64,000 nt of DNA, taken from assembly GCA_022870745.1 (NCBI GenBank), contig CP085323.1:62001-126000 (forward strand), given 5' to 3'. Below are positions 1 to 8,496 of this stretch, piece by piece (the stretch's first letter is position 1; the number at the start of each line of letters is the position of its first letter). Origin of the DNA: Silvibacterium acidisoli (GTDB taxonomy: Bacteria; Acidobacteriota; Terriglobia; Terriglobales; Acidobacteriaceae). Made by a program: the position numbers and the translations under genes. The notes under the pieces are model-generated. The model searched no databases. It worked only from the letters and a program-made list of their open reading frames with translations, and had not been told where the DNA came from.

Positions 1-1298
1 TCGGCATCGTGAACGAGCGGAATCGCAAGCGTCACTTTTGTCCCGCGTCCGGGATTGCTGGTGATGTCGAAGTGGGCGGCGTCTCCATAAAGCACCTCGA
101 GCCGCTCGCGGACGTTCTTCATGCCGATGCCGGTGCCGCGCAGGACGCCGCTGGTGTGGGCGCGTCCCGGCGCAATGCCGACACCATCGTCCTCCACTTC
201 GATGAGGCACTTGCCACCTTCAATCCGGCTACGAAGGGTGATAGTGCCGCCGCTGATACGGGGCTCAAGCCCATGCTTGATGCTGTTCTCGACCAGCGGC
301 TGCAGGAGCATGCTGGGAACAGGCAGTTCCAGTGTCGCCGGTTCGAGCTCCTTCACCACTTTCAGCTTGTCGGCACCGAAGCGCACCACCTCGATGCCCA
401 GATAATCATCGGTGAAGCTCAACTCATCGCGCAGCAGGATGAAGGAGTCGTGATCGCGCAGCAGCGCCCGCAGGATGTTGGCCAGCTTCACGATCAGCTC
501 GCGGGCCTGCTCAGGCCGGAAGCGAACCAGCGAGGCAATGGAGTTTAGCGTGTTGAAAAGGAAGTGCGGATTGATCTGCCGCTGCAGCGCGTCAAGCCTT
601 GCCTCGAGCAGCAGCCGCTTCTGTTCTTCGAACATGCGCTCCGTGCGGATCGCATTCCAGATCTTTAAAGGAATGCCTACGACCATGGCCGCGCAGGTCC
701 ACATCGCAAGCCGGATCGGCCAGCTGTCTGTCACGAGCGCGAACAGGCGATGCGGATACATGGCCGCCAGCCACTCGCGCGCAATCTCCATACCGACAAT
801 GAACATCAGCAGCAATACCTGGCGGTCGAAGCGCGGCTGGCGCAGGTTGCGACGCACCCAGCGGTAGATACTGAGATCGACAAACGGAGAGAACGACCAG
901 ACCTCTTCCTCTTCAACGAACTGGCCGTAGAGCCCGGCGATGATCGCCACGGCCAGGTCGAACGGCAGCGCTAGATATTCGTGGTGCAGCATAGCGGGCA
1001 GTGAGAGCACCAGCGCTCCAGCGAGCGCCGAGAGCGGGCCCAGCAGGATGCCGAGAATGATCGTCGTCTCAAAGGAAATATCCGCGGCGTAGAAATTTGG
1101 CACAATCACGCGCACCCATACGCCCAGCCCCAGTGGGATACAGATGAAGGCCAGCAGGCCGAGGATCTGCGACGGTCTACGGTTCTGCGCCAGCAGCATG
1201 TTCTGAAAGGAGCGCGCACGCCCGAGAGCGCTCGAAACCGCCGCCGCCACGCCCAGCTTGACCAACAGCGTGATAAGAATGAGTTTGGACTCGATCAC
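1..1298 (-). CDS. LytS/YehU-type sensor histidine kinase (C-terminus off window)
   Basis: About 432 residues are visible; the gene runs off the left edge, so the extreme C-terminus is missing. The first ~200 residues are hydrophobic with several membrane-spanning stretches, like the 5TM-LytS sensor module. The cytoplasmic part has the His_kinase box NPHFLFNTLNSI near residue 241, then GHKL ATPase boxes: LVENSIKHGL, DDGVGI and GTGIGMKNVRERL. Kinases of this family phosphorylate a LytTR response regulator, which would be expected beyond base 1. The GTG start at 1298 is fixed by an in-frame TAA twelve bases upstream; I see no clear ribosome binding site. The signal sensed is unknown. Confidence 0.9.
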   Translation of the reverse strand, partial: MIESKLILITLLVKLGVAAAVSSALGRARSFQNMLLAQNRRPSQILGLLAFICIPLGLGVWVRVIVPNFYAADISFETTIILGILLGPLSALAGALVLSLPAMLHHEYLALPFDLAVAIIAGLYGQFVEEEEVWSFSPFVDLSIYRWVRRNLRQPRFDRQVLLLMFIVGMEIAREWLAAMYPHRLFALVTDSWPIRLAMWTCAAMVVGIPLKIWNAIRTERMFEEQKRLLLEARLDALQRQINPHFLFNTLNSIASLVRFRPEQARELIVKLANILRALLRDHDSFILLRDELSFTDDYLGIEVVRFGADKLKVVKELEPATLELPVPSMLLQPLVENSIKHGLEPRISGGTITLRSRIEGGKCLIEVEDDGVGIAPGRAHTSGVLRGTGIGMKNVRERLEVLYGDAAHFDITSNPGRGTKVTLAIPLVHDA

Positions 1299-1363
1299 AG
1301 GACGAGTTTACGCTTTCTCACCAATGGCTTTCGGATTCACCATCGAGATCACAGAGAGAGGCG

Positions 1364-1391
1364 TTCACCGCAAAGGCGGCTTTGCGGTGAA
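1364..1391. repeat. Perfect hairpin of the CACCGCAAAGGC repeat family
   Basis: TTCACCGCAAAG and CTTTGCGGTGAA form a perfect 12-bp stem around GCGG, followed by TGCTTTTTATTT. It lies between two divergent gene starts, so it does not terminate either neighbour. The 16 bases GTTCACCGCAAAGGCG recur at 20636-20651, so this is probably a member of a dispersed intergenic palindrome family. Confidence 0.6.
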
Positions 1392-1484
1392 TGCTTTTTA
1401 TTTACTCCCCGCCGCCAGCCCTCCGGAATTGTCACAACCTCGTCATCCTTTTGCTGCTGAATCGATCCCCTTTGCTCACGCATC

Positions 1485-1490
1485 TATAAT
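1485..1490 (+). promoter_or_regulatory. -10 box of a probable leaderless ribA promoter
   Basis: A perfect TATAAT ends six bases before the ribA ATG, which would place transcription start on or next to the A of the start codon. No Shine-Dalgarno sequence precedes the ATG. No convincing -35 box is seen. Confidence 0.5.
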
Positions 1491-1496
1491 GTAGCC

Positions 1497-2153
1497 ATGC
1501 CGTTGAAGGACGTTCACAAGGTAGCCGATGCCGACTTCCCCACCCGCTGGGGACACTTTCGCATCCTCGGATTTACTGGAACATCCGTGAATCCCGAGCC
1601 CTGCTGTAACGGCCACAAGGCTCCCGAAGAAAAGCACGAAGAGATGGTCGCGGTCGTTATGGGCGATATTCACGCCGCACCTCCGATCGTTCGCATCCAC
1701 TCCCAATGCCTCACTGGCGATGTCTTTCACTCGCTGCGCTGCGATTGCCGCCAGCAGCTTGAACTGGCGCTTGCGAAAGTCGCCGAAGAAGGCACTGGCG
1801 TCATCCTGTACGAGCAGAAGGAAGGCCGTGGCATCGGCCTGATGGCGAAGCTGAAGGCTTACGAATTACAGGACCAGGGACTCGACACCGTCGAAGCCAA
1901 CGTGCAGCTCGGCTACAAACCTGACTGCCGCGACTTCGAAATGCCGGCCGCGGTGCTGAAGGCGATGAAGCTGCCGGCCGTGCGCCTGATTACGAACAAT
2001 CCTGAAAAGGTTGAAGCTCTCGAAGCAGCTGGCATCAAGGTCGTCGAGCGCATCTCCGCTGAAGTCGCTCCGGAAAAGACCAATGAACGCTACCTGCAGG
2101 TAAAGCGCGAAAAGATGGGCCACCTCATCGATGGACTGGTCGAAGCGAAGTAA
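1497..2153 (+). CDS. ribA: GTP cyclohydrolase II
   Basis: Opens the imidazole ring of GTP, releasing formate and pyrophosphate, as the first committed step of riboflavin synthesis. The 218-residue length matches stand-alone RibA without a fused RibB domain. Visible signatures are the zinc site SQCLTGDVFHSLRCDCRQQ (three Cys), the catalytic stretch YEQKEGRGIGLMAK and the substrate-binding RLITNNPEKVEAL. The N-terminal part carries a small Cys-Cys-Asn-Gly-His insert of unknown meaning. The gene stands alone; no other riboflavin gene and no FMN-riboswitch-like leader is seen nearby. Confidence 0.95.
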   Translation: MPLKDVHKVADADFPTRWGHFRILGFTGTSVNPEPCCNGHKAPEEKHEEMVAVVMGDIHAAPPIVRIHSQCLTGDVFHSLRCDCRQQLELALAKVAEEGTGVILYEQKEGRGIGLMAKLKAYELQDQGLDTVEANVQLGYKPDCRDFEMPAAVLKAMKLPAVRLITNNPEKVEALEAAGIKVVERISAEVAPEKTNERYLQVKREKMGHLIDGLVEAK

Positions 2154-2371
2154 CGCTTCCCTGCAAATTCTTTACGCACCCAATGGCTCTACCGCGCATG
2201 CGAGAGCTCGATCTGCTGTAGAGCCTCCTCCAAATCGACGCGCCCGTCGCCATTCTCTTGAAACTCTCTTCGCAGGCGAAACGGCTGACTCTCCTCAAAA
2301 TGCTAGGCTGGGAAAGGCTTTGATCGCAAAAGCCCTACGCATTCAACCATCGAAAGGACCCACGCCTCAAG

Positions 2372-3478
2372 ATGTTCTCTGCAATTTTGTTATCCGGCCT
2401 TTTTGCGGTTTCCCCCGCTCACCCTAAGAAAACTCCTCCACCCTGCCACACGCTGACCGAAAACCAACTTAAAGAAGACATGACGCTCACGGAAAACTGC
2501 TACGCGCTGAGCGGCTTCGTCACCGTGGGCGGCCACATTACCGTCAATCCCGGCGTTCATGTCGTGGTGGGCTCTGAGTCCACGATTTCTTTTGAAAACG
2601 ACGGAACGCTCACCGCCATCGGCACCGCCGATAAGCCCATCGTCTTTGAAGGCAAGGACCACACCGCAGGCTTCTGGCGTGGCCTCAACTTCCAGACCAA
2701 CAGCTCGAAGAACCAGCTGAGCTACGTGACCGTAGAGGACGCGGGAGAAGCAGGGGAAGACTCCGGCGCTGTCATCGTGAGCGTCGCCGCCCGCCTGGCC
2801 ATGGACCATACCACGGTGCGCAACGCCACCGGCAACGGGCTGAACGTATTGCAGCGCGGCATTCTCACCCGCTTTGAGGCAAACCACTTCGAAGCGACAG
2901 GAACGCCGATCCGCGCGAAAGCTGCCGACCTGGCGATGATCGATCCGGCAACGACTTTCGCAAACAACAAGAAGAACCACGTACTCGCTTACTTCAACGA
3001 ATGTGTCGTGAGCGACGACGCGACCTGGCGCGCGCTGCCGGTTCCGTACCGCTTCGCCTGTAGTCCGGAGATCAAGGGCCACGTCACAATCGAGGCCGGA
3101 GCGCACCTCGAGTTCGACTCGAATGTGGGCATCGATGTAACGCAGGATGGCAGCCTCAGCGCTGAAGGGACTGCCGAAAAACCAATCGTCTTTACCGGGG
3201 CGGATGAAACACCGGGCTTCTGGTCCGGCATCTACTTCGAGTCGAAGAGCGCGAAGAATCTATTGAGCAACGCGACGATTACCTACGCCGGCCAGGACAG
3301 CAACATCAGCGGTGGTTTATGCATCGGTGTAGGCGCAGCGGCAAAGGTCATCGCCTCGGAGATCGCTCATAATGCTGTCGACGGCATTCGCGTGCTGCAG
3401 AACGGCACGCTCAATGCAGATGCGGAGACGAGCAATCGCTTCCACGACAATAAAGTGAATATCCAGCGCGAGAATTAG
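2372..3478 (+). CDS. Secreted right-handed beta-helix protein, internally duplicated
   Basis: A 368-residue protein with a hydrophobic N-terminal signal segment (about residues 1-17). The rest is a tandem duplication of a ~150-residue unit: each half starts with a VTxxxGxHxxV-type strand repeat, passes through a GTAxKPIVFxG motif (GTADKPIVFEG, then GTAEKPIVFTG) and a GFWxGxxFxxxSxKN motif. This is typical of parallel beta-helix folds of secreted or surface proteins. Function unknown; no catalytic residues are recognisable. A GAAAGGA stretch lies somewhat far upstream of the ATG. Confidence 0.75.
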   Translation: MFSAILLSGLFAVSPAHPKKTPPPCHTLTENQLKEDMTLTENCYALSGFVTVGGHITVNPGVHVVVGSESTISFENDGTLTAIGTADKPIVFEGKDHTAGFWRGLNFQTNSSKNQLSYVTVEDAGEAGEDSGAVIVSVAARLAMDHTTVRNATGNGLNVLQRGILTRFEANHFEATGTPIRAKAADLAMIDPATTFANNKKNHVLAYFNECVVSDDATWRALPVPYRFACSPEIKGHVTIEAGAHLEFDSNVGIDVTQDGSLSAEGTAEKPIVFTGADETPGFWSGIYFESKSAKNLLSNATITYAGQDSNISGGLCIGVGAAAKVIASEIAHNAVDGIRVLQNGTLNADAETSNRFHDNKVNIQREN

Positions 3479-3485
3479 CTGGCGT

Positions 3486-3520
3486 GACACAGGCTGCGTG
3501 TAGACCATGCAGCCTGTGTC
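3486..3520. terminator. Strong hairpin after the beta-helix gene
   Basis: GACACAGGCTGC and GCAGCCTGTGTC form a perfect 12-bp stem with an 11-base loop, eight bases after the stop codon. No T-run follows, so the terminator role is inferred from position. Confidence 0.5.
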
Positions 3521-3546
3521 GAATTCAGATGAACTCGTGAGGCCCA

Positions 3547-4521
3547 ATGGCGAAGAAGCGCATGGAAGAGGAGCTGGAAGCGCTCGATGCAGTCGCCTTA
3601 CTGCCCGCCCAGCAACGCATCGAACCTTTTCGTGCGGCCCTGAGCCATCGCAACAACTTCGTCGCCGCCCGCGCGGCAAAGCTGGTCGAGCTTGCTTCCC
3701 TGCCAATGCTCGTTCCCGAGCTGCTTACCGCCTACGGGCGTTTCTTTAAAGATCCAGTTAAGACCGATCCGCAGTGCTGGGCGAAGAATGCGCTTGTCCA
3801 TGCGCTGGATGCGCTCGATTACCACGAGGCGGAACCCTACCTTCGCGGCCTCGCTCATCGCCAGTTGGAGCCCGTATGGGGAGGCCAGTCGGATACCGCC
3901 TCGACCCTGCGTTCTCACTGCCTCTTTGCGCTGGTCTCCTGCCGCGAGCTCTCCGAGACATCTTTGCTGCGGCATCTTGTCACTGCCTTCGCCGATGACA
4001 TTCCCACGGTTCGAGCTGCGGCCGCCCGGGCGATCGCGCAAGTAGGTTCTGATGCCGCTTCGCTGCTGTTGCGACTTCGCGCCGAGGTGGCAAAAGATGA
4101 AGCCGAGGTACTCGGCGCCTGCTACAGCGGCGTTCTCGGTATCGAGGGCCACTCCGCAATTGGCTGGGTAACCCGCTTTCTCGAAAAGGAGGACGACGCA
4201 GCCGCCGAGGCAGCTCTCGCCCTTGCAGGCACCCGCGCTCCGGAATCCGTCGCTCCGTTGCGCGCCTCCTTTGACCGAGTGGGAGATCCCTGGTTCGCCT
4301 CAGTCCTGCTTTCCGGCCTGGCACTTACGCGCCAGCCGGAGGCACTGCTGTTTCTGCTCGGCCAGATCGAATCCGAGTCCTATTATGCAGAGCAGTCGGT
4401 TGAAGCCATCCTGCGTGCTTCGCCATCTCAGGAAACGGTCGATCGGCTGGCCAAGCTTGTGGAAGGAAATCCGCGCCTGCAGAGAGCTTTCGAACGCGAA
4501 AGAACATCGTCCGCAGGCTGA
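3547..4521 (+). CDS. HEAT-repeat protein of unknown function
   Basis: A 324-residue soluble all-helical protein with no signal peptide. Repeating helix-pair patterns such as TVRAAAARAIAQVGSD and AAAEAALALAGTRAPESVAPL are characteristic of HEAT-type repeats, which make protein-binding scaffolds. It converges with the GH13 gene, the two stop codons lying a few bases apart. No partner can be deduced from the neighbourhood. Confidence 0.75.
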   Translation: MAKKRMEEELEALDAVALLPAQQRIEPFRAALSHRNNFVAARAAKLVELASLPMLVPELLTAYGRFFKDPVKTDPQCWAKNALVHALDALDYHEAEPYLRGLAHRQLEPVWGGQSDTASTLRSHCLFALVSCRELSETSLLRHLVTAFADDIPTVRAAAARAIAQVGSDAASLLLRLRAEVAKDEAEVLGACYSGVLGIEGHSAIGWVTRFLEKEDDAAAEAALALAGTRAPESVAPLRASFDRVGDPWFASVLLSGLALTRQPEALLFLLGQIESESYYAEQSVEAILRASPSQETVDRLAKLVEGNPRLQRAFERERTSSAG

Positions 4522-4525
4522 ATGT

Positions 4526-7500
4526 TCAGTCGGTGATTTCCCCAGTCCGGTCCGCCACGTCGCCTATCGTTATCTCTTCCGCATCGACTTCCGAGTCCTC
4601 AAGGATCTCTTCGTCTTCCGGGAGCTTCACCCAGGCTGTGAGCGTTTTATCCAGGTCGTAGCCTGAGTCTTCCGCCGCCTGCAACATTGCTGCCTGCACC
4701 GCGGCGATTTCGTCCGTATCCCAGGGCCGATCATGCTCGAGCGCGTCGACGATCTCAGGGAGCGTTGTCCAGGTAAGGAGTTCTGAGAGCTGTTGCTGGT
4801 TGAGATAGGTATGGCCCTGGTGCTCGTTCGCTCCGGCGAGCCAGCGCACATCGCCGTCGTTCCAGAAGAATTTCGTATCGGACGGAACCAGCCCCTCTGT
4901 ATCGGTCATGGTGATCAGCACACGGACGCGGGCTGCGGCGCGCCATGCGTCCTCACCCTCCAGGCCGAAGAGGGCAAAGGTCTCGCCGAGGGCCTGCCGC
5001 ATCTGCAGGCGGTCGAAGGGCTCTCCGGGATACTTCTCCGCTGAGAACAGATCGCCGAGCAGCAGCCAGGCTACGACAGGTGCCCACTCTGTGACCGTCG
5101 CCGCTTTGCCGAACGGCAGCACGGCCTTTTCAGGAAGAGCCTTGTGCAATGCGAAGACCTGCTCCATCTCCGGCAGACCGAGGACGGCAAGGGTCCGGCG
5201 GCGCAGAGATTCCATGGGAGCGGTCGGGATGTCTGCACCCTCTTCGGTCTGGGCGATGTTGATCTGCCCGTAGAACACGCCGGCCTTGGTGAAGAAGTCC
5301 TCCAGGCGAGGATCGGCTTCTGTCTTCTCGGGCTCCGTCTTTTCAGGAACTGGCTTCCTGCCATCCTTCACGAGGGGCGTGGATTGCGGCTTCGCCTTCT
5401 TCTCGATCTCTTTTTCTTTCACCGGAGTTCCGGCTAGTTCCGTGGCCAGAGCTGCGATCGCCTCTACGTTCTCGTGGCTCAGCGCCTGGTGCAGGCTTTC
5501 GTGTAGCGGGCGCAGCTGCAGGCGGGTAAGAGCCTCGTCGAGGTTGTAGACGCCGGTTCCGTTCAGTGCATAGCAAAGCTGGTCCCAGGGGCGTTCCTCA
5601 CTCGCGTAAAGCGGATGCCACTGCTGCAGCACCGCGTATTGAAATCCACGCAGAGAAAGAGTGAAGCCCTCGTTGCAGATATCGCTCGAACGGTGCAGAT
5701 ACTCGAGGCCGGTCGTTGTGTTCCTGTAGGCGATAAAGACATCGTCAGCAGCCCAGAGCCCCAGCGCGTCTGCTAGCGAGCGCTGCCGCAACTGGCCGGA
5801 ACCTTTATCCATGGAGGCCGCGGAGTAATGGATGGTCCCTTGGGTGTTGGCGTAGATGTTATTGAAGATCACCAGCGCGCGTTCGTCACCCAGCCGGTTC
5901 GAGTAGGCGTAGACGTTTTCGTCAACCGTGCCGTCGCCGGTCCAGAAATCGAACATCACGAAGTTGTGGCTTTCGGCGAAGAGCTTCCGGTTCTTCAACA
6001 GTGGAGCAATCTCATGCTGATGGCGGGCGATCAGCCCTTCGTTGGGGCGTTCGTCGAAGCGTGCCTGCTTGTACTCCATGCCGTACTTCTCGGTGTAGCC
6101 CTCGATCTGTCCGTGGCCGAACATGGGCAGGCCGGGCAGGGTCGCGAGCATGACGCAGGTTCCGAAATACTTATCTCCGGTTCCGAACTGATCGATCGCG
6201 GTGCGTTCGTCCGGATTGCTCATAAAGTTCACGTAGCGCTTTAAGATGTCCGGGTCAAACTCAATCGTTTTCTTGAGATACGACCGGTACTTCGCGTTCT
6301 CTTCGTCGCGCAGCATGTTCATGAACGCGCTGTTGTAGACGCGGTGCATGCCGAGGGTGCGGACGAAATATCCTTCGAGCAGCCAGAAGGCTTCGGCCAG
6401 CAGCAGTGTGCCTGGAGCCTCAACCGCAACGCGATCCACCACCTGCCGCCAGAATTCTTCGGGCATGGCGGCGTCGAACTCTTCCTGCGTAAGCGCGTAT
6501 TCGGAACGGGACGGAATCGATCCGCCCTGCCCCGGCAGCGGGAACCACAGCCGTTGGACGTGACGGCGCGCCAGGGTCATGGCGGCGTCGAACCGGATGA
6601 TCGGAAAGAGCCGGGCTACGTGCAGGATGGTCTGCATCACCTGCTCACGGACCTCGGCCTTCAGATAGTTCAACTGTGCCGTGTCGTTCCAGGCGAAGGT
6701 TGTGCCGTCGTTGCCGTGGTAGATGTAATCGATCTGGCCGTTGCGTGTATCCCGCAGGCGGAAGACCACCGCGGCGTCGGTCTGATCGAAGTAGTGGTCC
6801 TCGATCTTGATCTCCTTGCGGGGATCGGGCGAGAGGTCGGGGCCATTGAAGCTGTATACCGGGTATGGGCTGTCCGGACGGGTCAGAAACCATTCCGGGT
6901 GTTCGATCACCCAGTAGGAATCGATGCCCATGTGATTCGGCACCATGTCGCTGGCCAGCCGCAGGCCGAAACGGGCGGCGCGGTCGCGCAGGTTCTCGTA
7001 GGCTCCGTTGCCGCCGAGGTCGTCGGCGATGCGGTAATCCTTTAGGGAGTAAGCCGAGGCGACGGCGTCGTGCTGCCCGCGCAGCCGTTTGATGGTTTGC
7101 GAGGCGGTTGAACGTTCCCACAGGCCGATCAGCCATAGAGCATTCAGTCCACGGTCGGCCAGCAGCGCCAGTTCATCATTGGGAATGTGATCGAGGCGAT
7201 GGATATGCCGTCCGTATTTCTTCGAGAGCTGCTCGAGCCACACGTAGGTGCTCTTGGCAACCATCACGACGGTCGGCATCCAGCTTTCGTCGGGACTGAA
7301 GGCCTCGTATTCATTCAGCGCCATCTCGCCTGGGGCTTCGCCGCCGTGCTGGCCTCCGCGCTGGAAACCGGTGAACTCGTTACCCTCGAATCCTTCTCCG
7401 CCCCATCCCTGTTGGAGCGGCGGATGCCAGGCCATCTGCGACGGAGGATGGAAACGCGCCCAGATAGCCAGATCTTCTTCCCGCACCACGTCGATGGCCA

Positions 7501-8215
7501 ACAGGATCTGGCGCAGCTCGGTGCCGATGTGTTCTCCCCAGTTCTCCTGCATGAAAGAAAGCTGGCCGGTCAGCGATTCGGGCGAGGCCAGCATGGGGGC
7601 AACCAGCACGTCGAGCAGATTCTGCCCTTTGGCGTTGAACGCGGGACGCGAAGCGAAGTACTCGTTAAAGCCGGAGGTCACTTCTTTGTAGATCGTCTCC
7701 TGCTGGAGCTTTCTGTCGTCGAAGAGTTCGCGGAAGGGCTTGAACGCCGGATTGATATTGGCGAGCCATAGCAGGAAGAGCTCCTCCAGCTCGGCTTCGC
7801 GATGCGGCTGGCCATTCGTCGATCCAGCGAGCCATTTCTTATCGGTAATCTTGCCGCGATAAATCTCGCTGTTGGGAAATTCACGTGTAAAGCCGAGCAG
7901 CAGTTTATCCACTTCCCCGCTGTTGCTGTTGGCTTCGAACCATTGCAGCGCCTCGGGCAGAACGGATGGGTCTGCTGTCGCGCGATAACGCGCAAAGATC
8001 GCATGGCTCAACTCGTCGATCAGGCCCATTGCGAAGAGCGCACCAGCGTTGATGGGGTTGTCGGTAATCCCCTCTGCCTCGCGGGCGTCGTTCATCTTCT
8101 TGGCGAGGCGACGGCAAGCGGTGAGATTTCCGAAGACGACGTTGCCGACGAAGTTGAACAGGCTGTCGTCGACGTCAAGCTTTTGCCGCAGCGATCTGGA
8201 AATATGAAATTCCAT
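4526..8215 (-). CDS. Very large GH13 alpha-amylase-family protein
   Basis: A 1229-residue protein with a central GH13 (beta/alpha)8 domain at about residues 330-800. Conserved regions are readable: region I DMVPNHMG (423-430), region II IRFDAAMTL with the presumed nucleophile D543, region III LLLAEAF with the presumed acid/base E608, and region IV FMSNPDE with the presumed transition-state D669. Region IV has Pro where most family members have His. The ~310 residues before and ~400 after the catalytic domain match no fold I recognise; a Lys/Glu/Pro-rich linker lies near residues 930-970. No signal peptide, so likely cytoplasmic alpha-glucan or trehalose-type chemistry, but the substrate is not deducible. 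Confidence 0.85.
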   Translation of the reverse strand: MEFHISRSLRQKLDVDDSLFNFVGNVVFGNLTACRRLAKKMNDAREAEGITDNPINAGALFAMGLIDELSHAIFARYRATADPSVLPEALQWFEANSNSGEVDKLLLGFTREFPNSEIYRGKITDKKWLAGSTNGQPHREAELEELFLLWLANINPAFKPFRELFDDRKLQQETIYKEVTSGFNEYFASRPAFNAKGQNLLDVLVAPMLASPESLTGQLSFMQENWGEHIGTELRQILLAIDVVREEDLAIWARFHPPSQMAWHPPLQQGWGGEGFEGNEFTGFQRGGQHGGEAPGEMALNEYEAFSPDESWMPTVVMVAKSTYVWLEQLSKKYGRHIHRLDHIPNDELALLADRGLNALWLIGLWERSTASQTIKRLRGQHDAVASAYSLKDYRIADDLGGNGAYENLRDRAARFGLRLASDMVPNHMGIDSYWVIEHPEWFLTRPDSPYPVYSFNGPDLSPDPRKEIKIEDHYFDQTDAAVVFRLRDTRNGQIDYIYHGNDGTTFAWNDTAQLNYLKAEVREQVMQTILHVARLFPIIRFDAAMTLARRHVQRLWFPLPGQGGSIPSRSEYALTQEEFDAAMPEEFWRQVVDRVAVEAPGTLLLAEAFWLLEGYFVRTLGMHRVYNSAFMNMLRDEENAKYRSYLKKTIEFDPDILKRYVNFMSNPDERTAIDQFGTGDKYFGTCVMLATLPGLPMFGHGQIEGYTEKYGMEYKQARFDERPNEGLIARHQHEIAPLLKNRKLFAESHNFVMFDFWTGDGTVDENVYAYSNRLGDERALVIFNNIYANTQGTIHYSAASMDKGSGQLRQRSLADALGLWAADDVFIAYRNTTTGLEYLHRSSDICNEGFTLSLRGFQYAVLQQWHPLYASEERPWDQLCYALNGTGVYNLDEALTRLQLRPLHESLHQALSHENVEAIAALATELAGTPVKEKEIEKKAKPQSTPLVKDGRKPVPEKTEPEKTEADPRLEDFFTKAGVFYGQINIAQTEEGADIPTAPMESLRRRTLAVLGLPEMEQVFALHKALPEKAVLPFGKAATVTEWAPVVAWLLLGDLFSAEKYPGEPFDRLQMRQALGETFALFGLEGEDAWRAAARVRVLITMTDTEGLVPSDTKFFWNDGDVRWLAGANEHQGHTYLNQQQLSELLTWTTLPEIVDALEHDRPWDTDEIAAVQAAMLQAAEDSGYDLDKTLTAWVKLPEDEEILEDSEVDAEEITIGDVADRTGEITD

Positions 8216-8269
8216 CTTGATGATTGGCCTTTACGTGCTCGGCGGCGGACCGCATGTGGAACGTCCCTC

Positions 8270-8323
8270 AGCGGCTCAAGCCGCTCCTGGGGCCGAAATG
8301 TATGGCACGGCTGATGCCGTGCC
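8270..8323. repeat. REP-like double palindrome
   Basis: Two adjacent hairpins: AGCGGCT-CA-AGCCGCT (8270-8285) and GGCACGGC-TGAT-GCCGTGCC (8304-8323). The arrangement and core (GGCT..AGCC) match the other intergenic palindromes at 13985, 25235 and 32465. Confidence 0.65.
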
Positions 8324-8433
8324 CTGACACAAAACCTATTTACTAGAGAAGAGCCTTGGCTGAAATAAAAAACAGCCTCATCTTTCTGAAAATTCCTGCG
8401 AACGATTGTCTATCCTTAGCGTCATCTTTGTAA

Positions 8434-8487
8434 GAGGCAGAATCTCGCGGATGCGTCGCATGAATTGCCGAAGAATTCTGCTGCCTC
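8434..8487. other. Imperfect inverted repeat downstream of pncB
   Basis: GAGGCAGAAT (8434-8443) can pair with ATTCTGCTGCCTC (8475-8487), leaving a three-base bulge. It lies just past the pncB stop on the minus strand and could act as a terminator stem, though no T-run follows. Confidence 0.35.
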
Positions 8488-8496
8488 ATCTACGCG

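Noticed and set aside
1364..1391. Hairpin plus T-run as a transcription terminator
   Set aside because: Neither flanking gene ends here; both start away from it. A repeat-family palindrome is the better reading.
1299..1496. FMN riboswitch before ribA
   Set aside because: No RFN-type conserved blocks are visible and the TATAAT box lies next to the ATG, leaving no leader RNA.
2131..2427. Plus-strand ORF between ribA and the beta-helix gene
   Set aside because: It begins inside ribA, overlaps the next gene in another frame and has no recognisable domain; the 2154-2371 spacer shows no supported gene.
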